A stretch of DNA of 64,000 nucleotides from Bacteroidetes bacterium MedPE-SWsnd-G2. Lineage in GTDB: Bacteria > Bacteroidota > Bacteroidia > Flavobacteriales > Flavobacteriaceae. The stretch is from contig MPDE01000002.1 in assembly GCA_001874335.1 (NCBI GenBank), positions 62,001 through 126,000 of the forward strand, given 5' to 3'. The translations under genes and the position numbers were made by a program. Of the stretch, positions 54,308-63,534 are shown piece by piece. Within the stretch, counting starts at the first letter, position 1. Each line of letters opens with the position of its first letter. Below the pieces are notes generated by a model. It had not been told where the DNA came from. It made no database searches and saw nothing but the letters and a program-made list of their open reading frames with translations.

Positions 54308-55852
54308 ATGGGTGAAAAAAAGAAAAGAAGTGACAAAAGAACATTTTATGGGTTAAAAGTGAATCCGTATGTTGCAATACCTTCTTTAATCATAGTCTTA
54401 TCACTAGTTATAACAACCTTAATTATTGGAGATCCCATTGAACAATGGTTTGTTCGTGCACAAGATACTATCTCAAGCAACGTTGGCTGGTTCTTTATCT
54501 TATTACTCAATCTACTTTTAATTTTTGCAGTTTTTATCGGATTTGGAAAATTTCGACATGTTAGAATTGGTGGTAAAGATGCCAAGCCCGATTTCTCTTT
54601 AAAGTCCTGGTTTGCGATGTTATTTAGCGCCGGAATGGGAATTGGGCTACTTTTCTGGAGTGTTGCTGAACCAATTTCACACTACAATACAAATCCGTGG
54701 ATTGGCACTGATTCCTCTGTTGTGGATAGAGCTCAAACTTCTATGAACATAACTTTTATGCACTGGGGAATTCATGTATGGGCGTTGTACGCTATTGTTG
54801 CACTTGCCCTGGCATATTTCACATTCAACAAAAAATTACCTCTTACCATACGTTCTATTTTTTATCCACTTTTGAAGGAGAAGATCAACGGAAAATGGGG
54901 CGATTTAATTGATGTTATTTCTGTGGTGGCAACCATATTTGGACTTGCAACATCATTAGGGCTCGGGGTTCAACAAATCAATGCTGGTTTACAATACCTA
55001 TTTGATTTTCCAATGAGCGTTACAATTCAAATTATTCTAATTGTTGTGATAACAGCTCTGGCAACCATCTCCTTAATTTTTGGATTAGATAAAGGAATTA
55101 AGATAGTAAGTAATTGGAATATGAGGATTGCAGTTGTGCTCCTCATTTTTGTTCTTTTCATGGGACCTACTCTTTTTATTTTAAAATCATATATCCAAAA
55201 TTTAGGTAGTTATGCTAGTTCTGTGGTCGAATTAAGTTCATGGACTAATTCTTTTAAAGGTGTTATTGATGAAAACAACTGGCAAAAAAGCTGGACTATA
55301 TTTTATTGGGCTTGGTGGATTTCATGGGCGCCTTTTGTAGGCATCTTTATCGCACGTATTTCGAAAGGAAGAACATTTAGAGAATTTATGGTCGGAGTAT
55401 TATTAGTGCCTACCTTATTTACATTCTTATGGATGACTGTCTTTGGAGGAAGTGCCATTTATCAAGAATTGATCGGCAATGTGGCAATCACTGAGGCTGT
55501 AAATAACAATATTGCTACTTCGGTTTACTATTTATTAGAACAATATCCGCTTCCTGTAATTTCATCTGGCTTAACTGTACTTTTAGTGGCAGGTTTTTTC
55601 ATCACCTCATCAGATTCCGGATCTTATGTTGTTGATACTTTAACTTCCGGAGGAAGGCACGATGCTTCGAAAAAACAGAAAGTCTTTTGGGCTTCTATGG
55701 AAGGATTAATCGCAGCGGTTTTATTAATTGGAGGCGGATTAATTGCATTACAAGTTGCTTCCTTACTTACGGCCTTGCCTTTTAGTATTGTTTTAGTTGT
55801 TTTGTGCTATAGCTTTTACAAAGCACTTTCAAATGATAAAGACATTGGATAA
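54308..55852 (+). CDS. BCCT-family osmolyte transporter
   Basis: This 514-residue inner-membrane transporter takes up betaine, choline, carnitine or a similar quaternary ammonium compound with sodium or protons. Family marks are MLFSAGMGIGLLFWSVAEPI, the aromatic box and helix WAWWISWAPFVGIFIARISKGRT, and FITSSDSGSYVVD near the end. There are 12 predicted helices. The C-terminal extension found in osmosensing members is short (ending SNDKDIG). It stands alone with its own terminator. Confidence 0.93.
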   Translation: MGEKKKRSDKRTFYGLKVNPYVAIPSLIIVLSLVITTLIIGDPIEQWFVRAQDTISSNVGWFFILLLNLLLIFAVFIGFGKFRHVRIGGKDAKPDFSLKSWFAMLFSAGMGIGLLFWSVAEPISHYNTNPWIGTDSSVVDRAQTSMNITFMHWGIHVWALYAIVALALAYFTFNKKLPLTIRSIFYPLLKEKINGKWGDLIDVISVVATIFGLATSLGLGVQQINAGLQYLFDFPMSVTIQIILIVVITALATISLIFGLDKGIKIVSNWNMRIAVVLLIFVLFMGPTLFILKSYIQNLGSYASSVVELSSWTNSFKGVIDENNWQKSWTIFYWAWWISWAPFVGIFIARISKGRTFREFMVGVLLVPTLFTFLWMTVFGGSAIYQELIGNVAITEAVNNNIATSVYYLLEQYPLPVISSGLTVLLVAGFFITSSDSGSYVVDTLTSGGRHDASKKQKVFWASMEGLIAAVLLIGGGLIALQVASLLTALPFSIVLVVLCYSFYKALSNDKDIG

Positions 55853-55882
55853 AGATTTCTCTAACATTAATTACAATTTTCA

Positions 55883-55917
55883 AAAACACTAGTCTAATTT
55901 TTAAGCTAGTGTTTTTT
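55883..55917 (+). terminator. Rho-independent terminator after the BCCT gene
   Basis: AAAACACTAG (55883-55892) pairs with CTAGTGTTTT (55906-55915), followed by T residues. It lies 30 nt after the stop. Confidence 0.82.
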
Positions 55918-56247
55918 CCATTTATATATTATTAAAAGGCCGTTCATTAAAAAACAACCATGCCCTCAAAACATGTTTTATTGGTCGCACTAATCGCACT
56001 AGTTATCTCTTATAATAAAACCGAAGATTACTACCTGGAAAAAAGAGATGACTGAATGTACAGGAATTCAGTTTGGAAGTATAAAATAAATTAAGTTTAC
56101 GCAACACCGTTCGCAATTCATGCTACGCTCCTACTTCAATTAATATTTCTATCTTTAAACATATGATGTACTGCGAGAGAACATCCTACGGATTCAATGC
56201 CGCAAAAATCATACACAAAACCATTTGCGATACTTAAAAAATTGAAT
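55918..56247. other. Intergenic region before the propeller gene
   Basis: 330 nt without a supported gene. A 31-codon frame (55960-56055; SKHVLLVALIALVIS then KTEDYYLEKRDD) looks like a truncated signal peptide. The rest is unassigned. Confidence 0.4.
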
Positions 56248-57111
56248 ATGAAACGTCTTATAATTAATATACTAATATTCATTTTCGCAATAAATTCAGT
56301 TGAAGCACATCCGGGTATTGGAATTGTTAAAGACAGTAAAAACAATATTTATTATACTGATTTAACGCACGTTTGGAAGATAACACCCAATGGAAATCGC
56401 ACTATTGCTGTTAGAAACGTACATACTCACGAACTTTATGTAGATGAGATGGACAATCTTTATGGTGAACACGAATACTATAAAGGAGAGGATAGTGACA
56501 GTTGGGGAAATTATGTTTGGTGTTTGACCAAGGATGGGGATTTCCAAATAATTATTCCAGAAGTAGAAGGTTTTCTCGAAAATAATACGTTGGTCAGAGA
56601 TGCTCAAGGTAATTCCTATTGGTCAAAAGAAGTTGGAGAATTTCAGCAAATTAATATAGAAACACCAAATGGAAAAAAATCATTGCTTGCAACACATAAG
56701 TTTCAAAATATACGATGGATGCATTTTTCAAAGGCAACTAATTGCATTTATGTTGTCGATCATTTGACAATTATAAAAGTAACGCTTTCAGGAAAAGTAG
56801 AAATTATTGCTGACAATTTGAAAGAAAATAGTCCACCGTTTAATGGTGTAGCAGATAGGCATTATATTTTTGGGCTAACAACAGACTCGAATCACAATAT
56901 TTACGCAGCAACATTTGGCGCAAAAGAAGTAAAAAAAATAACCCCAAATGGAATAATAACCACGGCATATAAATCGGAAAATGAGTGGTCACCCTGCGGC
57001 ATATTAGTAGATGCGAATAAAACAAAATGGATTATGGAGTTTTCCAAATCAAACAAAACAAGAATAGTACGAATTGACGATGATGGTCAACGAAAGATTT
57101 TTGGAGGTTAG
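56248..57111 (+). CDS. Secreted beta-propeller (NHL/SMP-30-like)
   Basis: A 287-residue exported protein. From ATG 56248 it has a signal peptide (MKRLIINILIFIFAINSVEA) and then propeller blades such as GIGIVKDSKNNIYYTDLTHVW, LYVDEMDNLYGEHE, IYVVDHLTIIKVTLSG, FGLTTDSNHNIYAATFG and GILVDANKTKWIME. The longer frame from 56197 lacks a proper signal at its start. No catalytic ligand set for SMP-30 lactonases is clear, so binding or structural use is as likely as catalysis. Confidence 0.75.
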   Translation: MKRLIINILIFIFAINSVEAHPGIGIVKDSKNNIYYTDLTHVWKITPNGNRTIAVRNVHTHELYVDEMDNLYGEHEYYKGEDSDSWGNYVWCLTKDGDFQIIIPEVEGFLENNTLVRDAQGNSYWSKEVGEFQQINIETPNGKKSLLATHKFQNIRWMHFSKATNCIYVVDHLTIIKVTLSGKVEIIADNLKENSPPFNGVADRHYIFGLTTDSNHNIYAATFGAKEVKKITPNGIITTAYKSENEWSPCGILVDANKTKWIMEFSKSNKTRIVRIDDDGQRKIFGG

Positions 57112-57330
57112 CAAAAATAACCGCTAACATGGTCTAAACCTCATAATTATCTTGTAGCTTCAACTAATAACCAATACTTTGTACTTAGCCAAAGCACTTA
57201 TTTTGAAAACGATACAATATTGGCATTTCAACTTGAATATAGCTTGATCTTTTTAGACATGAAGTTAAAGCACTAAAGACGCATAGTTTATGCTTTATAC
57301 AGGTTTCAAAGCATTTATTCTATAAATAAT

Positions 57331-57744
57331 ATGGCAATTGAACTTAAAGGAAAATCAATTGACAAAATGCCTTTATCAATGTCCTATTCAAAAGATATCT
57401 GTTTGAACTTTTATCCAAAAGGACTAAAAGAATTAATTGAGCCTAACGAAATTGAAATTGCCTACAGAAAGGCTGATTTGAAAATAGAAAAAGGAGATAC
57501 TGTGTTGATTTATACTATCCAATATCGAAAAAATTTTAACGAAAAAGAATGGAATATTAGACCGGGAATTTCGAATAAAGAAGGTCATTATATTTGTGGA
57601 GAATTGAATTTTACACATTATGAGAATAGGATAAATCTTCATTTACTATTTGGGAAAGGAAGATTTCGTTTTATTGGACTTCCATTAATAATTAAAGGAG
57701 GAACAGGTTCTCCAGTTAGAGCCTATGCAATATTTGAAACATAA
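57331..57744 (+). CDS. Hypothetical protein
   Basis: Not recognised. The 137 residues (ATG 57331) lack a signal peptide and look like a soluble beta-rich domain: GKSIDKMPLSMSYSKDI, DTVLIYTIQYRKNFNEKEW, HYENRINLHLLFGKGRFRF, IIKGGTGSPVRAYAIFET. The flanking sequences hold only weak traces of spacer-type repeats (ACTGATAACAAC after the stop). Confidence 0.5.
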   Translation: MAIELKGKSIDKMPLSMSYSKDICLNFYPKGLKELIEPNEIEIAYRKADLKIEKGDTVLIYTIQYRKNFNEKEWNIRPGISNKEGHYICGELNFTHYENRINLHLLFGKGRFRFIGLPLIIKGGTGSPVRAYAIFET

Positions 57745-57872
57745 AAAACTGATAACAACATTGTATATAATTAATGTTATCTCCTTTTTAAAACCGATAG
57801 TTGTGCTATTTTAATAAAAGTGTAACCTCTCTTGATTCTTGAGCGTCTAAAAAGGAAACCTAGAAATCAATC

Positions 57873-59354
57873 ATGAAGAAAACATTTCATTTATTTTTTG
57901 TATTTACAATAACACAATTAGTAACATTTAATATTAATGGGCAACAGAAAATAAATTCAAAAACTTTATTTTCTAAAATAGACACCTACTTAACTGCTGG
58001 AATTGAAAATGGATTTTCGGGAGCAATTACTGTTTTAAAAGATGGAGATATCATTATCAATAAAGGATATGGATTTGCAAATAAAACCACTTCTACGCTC
58101 AATAATTCTAATACAGTTTTTGACATTGGATCTAACACAAAACAGTTTACGGCGACCGCAATTTTGAAGCTTGATGAATTAGAAAAACTAAAAATCACTG
58201 ACTCCTTGAGCACTTATTTCATTGGACTTCCTATTGACAAGCAAAACATTACCATACATCAATTATTAACGCATACCGCAGGATTTTCAGAATCTATTGG
58301 AAGCGATTATTCGTCTTTCGGGCAACTATCAGAGATTTCGGAAGAAGATTTTTTTAATAATCTTTTCGCAAGTAAATTATTATCTAAGCCTGGAGAATCA
58401 TACTCTTATTCTAACGTTGGATATAGCATACTAGGAAGAATCATAGAGCTAACTTCTGAGCAATCATATGAAGCTTTCTTAAATGAATATCTTTTTAAAC
58501 CAGCTGGTATGAAACAAACTGGGTATCTCTTACCAAAATGGAATTCTAGACAGCTATCTCGTGGTTATAACAGAAATATAATAGAAATGGAGTCAACAGT
58601 TACACTCTACCAAGAGGCAAAAGGTGTCAATTGGCATTTAAAAGGAAATGGAGGAATAAATTCTACTCAAAATGATATGATTCTTTGGTACAAAGCCTTA
58701 AAAACGAATAAAATCTTATCGAAAGAATCTTCTAAAAAATTCATCACCCCTTTTATTCCAATGAATTCTGAAAAAACGCATAGTTACAGTTATGGTTGGA
58801 TTGTAAACACTTCAATATCCAATGCTTTAAGGTTATCACATAGCGGCTCTAATGGTACATTTTGGCATACAATAATTTGGTACCCTAATAAGGATATTTA
58901 CATAGTATATGCGACAAATGCAAATAGCTCAAAAGTAGAAAGTATTGCATATGCTGTAGCAAAAATTATTTTTGACGAAAACTATATTCCTACTCCAATT
59001 GAGAACAATATTTATTCTTACATAATGAATTATATAAATGAAAATCCAACAAATAAATCGAAGGAACTTATTTCTTTACTTAAAAAAAATCACGCTGCTG
59101 ATTTCACAAACTCAAGGCCATTAAATACGGTTGGAAACCTATTGTTAAGGTCTAATGAAAATTTAACCTGGGCAATAGAACTTTTTAAGATGAATGTTCA
59201 ATTGTATCCAAAAGATGGTAACCTTTGGGATTCTTTAGGCGATGGATATAAAGCAAATAATTTAAAAGAAGATGCCATAAAAAGCTACAAAAAAGCGATT
59301 GAGTTAGGACACAAAGACTCAGAGAAAAAGCTAATAGACTTAACTGAGAATTAG
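57873..59354 (+). CDS. Serine hydrolase (class C beta-lactamase family) with TPR tail
   Basis: A 493-residue exported serine hydrolase. The signal peptide ends near NINGQQ. The beta-lactamase/esterase motifs are S87-N-T-K90 (SxxK), Y179-S-N181 (YxN), and an HSGSNGT block in place of the KTG triad. A C-terminal TPR-like region (about 425-490) has AIELFKMNVQLYPKDGNLWDSLGDGYKANN. Such proteins are periplasmic peptidases or esterases; drug resistance cannot be inferred from sequence. Confidence 0.88.
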   Translation: MKKTFHLFFVFTITQLVTFNINGQQKINSKTLFSKIDTYLTAGIENGFSGAITVLKDGDIIINKGYGFANKTTSTLNNSNTVFDIGSNTKQFTATAILKLDELEKLKITDSLSTYFIGLPIDKQNITIHQLLTHTAGFSESIGSDYSSFGQLSEISEEDFFNNLFASKLLSKPGESYSYSNVGYSILGRIIELTSEQSYEAFLNEYLFKPAGMKQTGYLLPKWNSRQLSRGYNRNIIEMESTVTLYQEAKGVNWHLKGNGGINSTQNDMILWYKALKTNKILSKESSKKFITPFIPMNSEKTHSYSYGWIVNTSISNALRLSHSGSNGTFWHTIIWYPNKDIYIVYATNANSSKVESIAYAVAKIIFDENYIPTPIENNIYSYIMNYINENPTNKSKELISLLKKNHAADFTNSRPLNTVGNLLLRSNENLTWAIELFKMNVQLYPKDGNLWDSLGDGYKANNLKEDAIKSYKKAIELGHKDSEKKLIDLTEN

Positions 59355-59526
59355 AATAAAAACTATTTACAACTCCCTGTATAAAAAAGTTACTATTTTT
59401 AGCTAAATGACAGCCTGTTGCTTTTTTGCAAACTTCTGAATTTTACGTGGAGAAATTCCTCATTCACAAGATTGCGAATTTCTATACACACAGACGTTGA
59501 ATTTCATCGTGACCAACCAATACCCA

Positions 59527-59556
59527 ATGATAAAATACTTTAGAATAATTCGCTAA
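59527..59556 (+). pseudogene. Decayed third DUF6090 gene start
   Basis: ATG 59527 reads MIKYFRIIR and then TAA, followed by RIQSKTTL in the same frame. This matches the MIKFFRxIRQ start of the two DUF6090 genes, with the Q codon (CAA) turned to TAA, and the rest is missing. Confidence 0.5.
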
Positions 59557-59577
59557 AGAATACAGTCCAAAACAACT

Positions 59578-60198
59578 TTAGTATTCGATTTCAACAGAAG
59601 TAGTATCTCTACTTTGAGTTAAAGTTTGAAAACTCTCATTACTAATATTTGCTCCTGATGATTCCCAATTAATATAATTATTTCCCGATCGTGTTTCTTT
59701 AATGATTACTGTATCAATATCAGATCCCATAAGAATAATACCTAAATCTCCGTGACAAGAAAGGGCTCGATAATCAACACTAATTACATCGTTTACAGAA
59801 TTTGATTCAATATTCTTAATTATAAATTTATAATAGGACGCTTTTGTCATTGAAACAACATCTGGAAGGGGTATAAAGTCATTATGACATCCAATATCTT
59901 CATAATGTTCAATGCTTGCAAACCAATTGATTATTGTTTCTCCAGTTTTGTGTTCCCAGCAAATTGTACCGGTATCATCCGTGATACTTGTAAACTCATT
60001 AGGGACGCCAGAATTTCGCATAAAACTAATACGAACAAAAACCCCTTCTAATAACATTTGTGTCCCACTATCCTTAAACTGAAAACAATCAGTTATTAAT
60101 TGAGGTTCAGAATTTTGACCAGAATAATCTTTTGCGCAACTGAAACACATCAAAAGTGATAAAATTATAATTGAAGTATATATGGGTTTTAAGTTCAT
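59578..60198 (-). CDS. Unknown lipoprotein
   Basis: A 206-residue lipoprotein (CFSCAKD lipobox, Cys21) with no recognised family. The N-terminal half has VFVRISFMRNSG and TSITDDTGTICWEHKTGE, which looks like a transthyretin/carboxypeptidase-regulatory-like beta-sandwich; the second half is DVISVDYRALSCHGDLGIILMG. It is the only minus-strand gene in this stretch. Confidence 0.65.
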   Translation of the reverse strand: MNLKPIYTSIIILSLLMCFSCAKDYSGQNSEPQLITDCFQFKDSGTQMLLEGVFVRISFMRNSGVPNEFTSITDDTGTICWEHKTGETIINWFASIEHYEDIGCHNDFIPLPDVVSMTKASYYKFIIKNIESNSVNDVISVDYRALSCHGDLGIILMGSDIDTVIIKETRSGNNYINWESSGANISNESFQTLTQSRDTTSVEIEY

Positions 60199-60559
60199 AA
60201 TGATTCAATTAAAAGAAGAGCTAAATCAATTTAGCTTCATTTATAAAGATAAAACAATTAATTATAGAAATGTAAACGATATTTATCAGATTGATTTTTA
60301 TCATCTCTTAATTTATTATTAAATTGATGTGATAATCCCCAAATAGAAATAATTAACGCAAACCCAATAACGTGTATAATTAATTAGTCAATTACTTTAC
60401 TAATAACACCTATTTTTGTAATAGGACAATAAGTTGTATCATTCACTGCTTACTCAAATCTTCGCTAATTTTCTATTTAGTTTGCATTTGCTAAATTTGT
60501 TATTAAACCATACAACAAACAACATACCAATACGTTAGCAGTAACAAACAAACTACCAA
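60199..60559. other. Intergenic region between divergent lipoprotein genes
   Basis: 361 nt, AT-rich, no supported gene. Near its right end ACCAATACGTTAGCAG (about 60528-60543) resembles the right ends of the spacer elements R2 and R4 (GTTAGC, CGTTA), with no left partner visible. Confidence 0.4.
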
Positions 60560-61465
60560 ATGAAAAACCACATAATTAAATTTTCAGTATTGCTATCTGT
60601 ACTATTTTTGTATGCTTGTAAAACAGATAATTCAAATACAAAAGAACATAATTCTGTGATCATAGAAAAGCCATATCTTGGTCAAAAACCACCAGGATTA
60701 ACCCCTAGACCATTTGCTCCTGGTCTTGTATCTACAGAAATTTATGAATACGATGGCGCATTTACCCCAGATATGAAGGCCTTTTATTTTATTAGAAGAG
60801 GAGAAGAAAATAAAACATCAGCTTTTTACGAATACAAATACGATGTAATTAAAAAGAATTGGGGGAAATCGGAAATTGCTTCGCCATGGATAGGACGGCC
60901 AGTAATTTCTCCAGACGGTGAAACCATGCATTTGGGTGACAGATATCTAAAAAGAACGGCGTCTGGTTGGTCCGATTTGCAGCATCTTGAACCTCCTACC
61001 GTAAGTAATGATTCTATGTATATTATGCGTCTTTCTGCATCTGCAAATGGCACCTATTATTTTGACACCTATAAAGAGAATGATTCAACTTTTCCTATTC
61101 GTTATTCACGTTTGGTAGATGGAAAACATGAAACCCCTATAGCCTTACCCAAAACAATAAACACAGGAACTTTTTTAAGCCATCCTTTTATAGCTCCTGA
61201 TGAATCGTATTTGTTATTTGATGCTGAAAGGAATGATGGTTTTGGAGAATCTGATATTTATATCAGTTTTAAACTAAAAGATGGCACTTGGGGTAATGCT
61301 GTTAATTTGGGAGAAAGAATAAACACTAATGCTTGGGAAGCTTCTGCAAGTATAACACCTGATGGTAAATACCTTTTTTTTAGTAGAAATGTAGGTTCAG
61401 ACGATTTTGAAAATGTAGATATTTTTTGGGTAAGTGCGAAGGTTATAGAAAAACTAAGACCATAA
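60560..61465 (+). CDS. PD40/TolB-like propeller lipoprotein
   Basis: A 301-residue lipoprotein (LYACKTD lipobox, Cys20) made of WD40-like PD40 blades: PVISPDGETMHLGDRYLKR, PFIAPDESYLLFDAERNDGFGESDIY and ASITPDGKYLFFSRNVGSDDFENVDIFWV. The final blade is complete. Related proteins bind peptidoglycan-associated or small ligands at the envelope; the partner is unknown. It is the last gene of the accessory stretch. Confidence 0.85.
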   Translation: MKNHIIKFSVLLSVLFLYACKTDNSNTKEHNSVIIEKPYLGQKPPGLTPRPFAPGLVSTEIYEYDGAFTPDMKAFYFIRRGEENKTSAFYEYKYDVIKKNWGKSEIASPWIGRPVISPDGETMHLGDRYLKRTASGWSDLQHLEPPTVSNDSMYIMRLSASANGTYYFDTYKENDSTFPIRYSRLVDGKHETPIALPKTINTGTFLSHPFIAPDESYLLFDAERNDGFGESDIYISFKLKDGTWGNAVNLGERINTNAWEASASITPDGKYLFFSRNVGSDDFENVDIFWVSAKVIEKLRP

Positions 61466-61621
61466 AACAGCAACTCCTGCCGACAGGATGTTTAACTAAT
61501 TGATTAAACAGACAACAAACCCAAATACCGATTTTAGTTTCGTTATTAATAGTCAAATTATTCTACCATCCTTTTTCATTCAAGTTTTATTTATATCGCA
61601 TAATAAACCGATAATTTAAAT

Positions 61622-61655
61622 TATCTGCTTTTTTACAGATATTATTGTATATCTG
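61622..61655. promoter_or_regulatory. Three alternating TATCTG/CAGATA half-sites upstream of satD
   Basis: TATCTG at 61622-61627, CAGATAT at 61636-61642 and ATATCTG at 61649-61655 form two overlapping inverted pairs, 33 nt before the satD ATG. TATATTTA near 61669-61676 resembles a -7 box. The layout fits an operator, possibly bound by the HTH in SatD itself. Confidence 0.5.
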
Positions 61656-61688
61656 CTTAAAATAGGATATATTTAACAAAACGAAATT

Positions 61689-62282
61689 ATGATAGCTGTT
61701 ATAACAGGAGATATAATTAACTCCAGAACGGGAGCGGTTGAAGATTGGATGCCATTATTAAAAAACACCCTAAACCAATATGGGAGCACGCCAAAACAAT
61801 GGGAAATATACAGAGGTGATAGTTTTCAATTGGCCTTAGATCCTAAAACCGCTCTACTTGCCGCAATCCACATTAAATCTGCTATAAAGCAAACTAAAAC
61901 CTATAATGTGAGATTGGCTATAGGTATAGGTGAAGAAAATTACAGTTCTTCTAAAATCACCGAAGCCAATGGTACAGCTTACGTAAACTCTGGCGAGTGT
62001 TTTGAAAATCTAAAAAAAAGCTCTCTTGCCATACAATCAAATCAAAAGGAAATTGACAGTACGCTTAATATCATGATTAAGTTATCGCTTTTAACCATAG
62101 ATACCTGGAGTAGTGTGGTATCAAAGGTGATAAAAGCCGCGATAGAACATCCCGAAAAAAATCAGAAGGAACTAGCAAAACTCCTTAATAAATCTCAAAG
62201 TAATATTAGTGAGGCGTTAAAACGAGGCGGTTATGAAGAAATATCAAATATGAATCAGTTTTACGCAAAAACCATTTCTTAA
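61689..62282 (+). CDS. SatD-family protein with C-terminal HTH
   Basis: A 197-residue protein starting MIAVITGDIINSR, as in SatD. The N-terminal domain (about 1-140) carries YRGDSFQLAL and VRLAIGIGEENY, and a helix-turn-helix follows (about 155-190; KNQKELAKLLNKSQSNISEALKRGGY). Its biochemical role is unknown. The next gene (DUF3307) begins 2 nt after its stop, a pairing typical for this family. Confidence 0.82.
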   Translation: MIAVITGDIINSRTGAVEDWMPLLKNTLNQYGSTPKQWEIYRGDSFQLALDPKTALLAAIHIKSAIKQTKTYNVRLAIGIGEENYSSSKITEANGTAYVNSGECFENLKKSSLAIQSNQKEIDSTLNIMIKLSLLTIDTWSSVVSKVIKAAIEHPEKNQKELAKLLNKSQSNISEALKRGGYEEISNMNQFYAKTIS

Positions 62283-62284
62283 TT

Positions 62285-63001
62285 ATGTTAGCATTGACAA
62301 TAAAACTTTTAGTTGCACATGTAATTGGTGACTTTGTATTACAACCAAACAAATGGGTTCAAGACAAGAAAGCTAAAACCTTTAAATCTAAATATTTTTA
62401 CCTACACGGGCTGGTTCATCTCTTAGCCTTGCTAGTTATACTACAATTTGACAGCACCTATTGGTTGAGTATTGCCATAATTGTAATTAGCCATTTAATC
62501 ATTGATTTGTTTAAGCTACGCTTAGAGGGCAAGGTCAACCCTAGACTATTATTTGCCCTGGATCAAATTCTGCATTTAGGCGTAATAAGCGCTGTAGTCT
62601 ATGCCCAAGAACCATACAACATGCCATGGGACAAAGTATATTCGCCAAAAACACTATTATTTATACTTGCCATACTTACAATTACCCATGTCTCATCAAT
62701 TGTAATGAAAATAACAATGGGCAAATGGATTTTAAAAGAAGACAAAACCGAGGACTCTTTAGAAAATGCCGGAAAATATATAGGTATTTTAGAACGTCTT
62801 TTTGTTTTTGGATTTATTCTATTAAACCAATGGAGCGCCATAGGCTTACTAATAGCAGCAAAGTCTGTTTTTAGATTTGGAGATCTTTCTCGTGCCAAGG
62901 ATAGAAAACTCACCGAGTACATACTCATTGGGACTTTAATGAGCTTCGGCTTGGCCATTTCTATAGGCCTGTTGTATCAGTATATTAACTGGTTGCTCTA
63001 A
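62285..63001 (+). CDS. DUF3307 membrane protein
   Basis: A 238-residue integral membrane protein with about six helices. The family start is VAHVIGDFVLQPNKWVQDKK, followed by YLHGLVHLLALL, ISHLIIDLFKLR and ALDQILHLGVI, with the conserved histidines H13, H40 and H43 and D16. The C-terminal helices carry ERLFVFGFILLNQ and AAKSVFRFGD. Function unknown. Its overlap-free, 2-nt spacing from the satD-type gene shows that they form one unit. Confidence 0.82.
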   Translation: MLALTIKLLVAHVIGDFVLQPNKWVQDKKAKTFKSKYFYLHGLVHLLALLVILQFDSTYWLSIAIIVISHLIIDLFKLRLEGKVNPRLLFALDQILHLGVISAVVYAQEPYNMPWDKVYSPKTLLFILAILTITHVSSIVMKITMGKWILKEDKTEDSLENAGKYIGILERLFVFGFILLNQWSAIGLLIAAKSVFRFGDLSRAKDRKLTEYILIGTLMSFGLAISIGLLYQYINWLL

Positions 63002-63095
63002 GTTTTAGATCTGTAAGCACAATTACGCATCAACTTCAACAATCAAATCACATTCAACTATAATTTTAAAAAAATTACACCAATACCAAAAAGCA

Positions 63096-63509
63096 ATGAA
63101 TCAAAACGGATCTATTATCATACCAACCATGAGATATAAAAATGCTGCCACAGCTATTGAGTGGCTCTGCAATGCTTTTGGTTTTGAAAAACATTTGGTG
63201 GTGCCTGGAGAAAACGAAACTATCGTTCATGCTCAGCTCACGTTTGGGAATGCAATGCTTATGATTGCATCTGAAAATAAAAGTGAATTTGATAAACTAG
63301 TTAAAACTCCAAAAGCAGTACAAGGTTTTAATACACAAAGTCCATACATCATCATTGAAGCTATTGATGCCCATTACAAAAAAGCAATAAGTGCGGGGGC
63401 CAAAATTGTATTAGATTTAAAAGATGAAGACCATGGTGGACGCGGCTATAGCTGTAAAGATCCCGAAGGCTATATCTGGAATTTCGGCTCTTACAATCCG
63501 TGGGTTTAA
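63096..63509 (+). CDS. VOC-family glyoxalase-like protein
   Basis: A 137-residue single vicinal-oxygen-chelate domain. IIPTMRYKNAATAIEWLCNAFGFEKHLVV, HAQLTFGNAMLMIA and GGRGYSCKDPEGYIWNFGSYNPW are the beta-alpha-beta-beta-beta blocks of the PhnB-like/bleomycin-resistance subgroup. The function and substrate are open. It stands alone between satD/DUF3307 and the partial epimerase. Confidence 0.85.
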   Translation: MNQNGSIIIPTMRYKNAATAIEWLCNAFGFEKHLVVPGENETIVHAQLTFGNAMLMIASENKSEFDKLVKTPKAVQGFNTQSPYIIIEAIDAHYKKAISAGAKIVLDLKDEDHGGRGYSCKDPEGYIWNFGSYNPWV

Positions 63510-63534
63510 CCAAATATCTACTTACATTTAAGTA

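Noticed and set aside
57873-59354. Class C beta-lactamase conferring antibiotic resistance
   Set aside because: SxxK and YxN are present, but these motifs are shared by esterases and peptidases, and the TPR tail is unlike AmpC.
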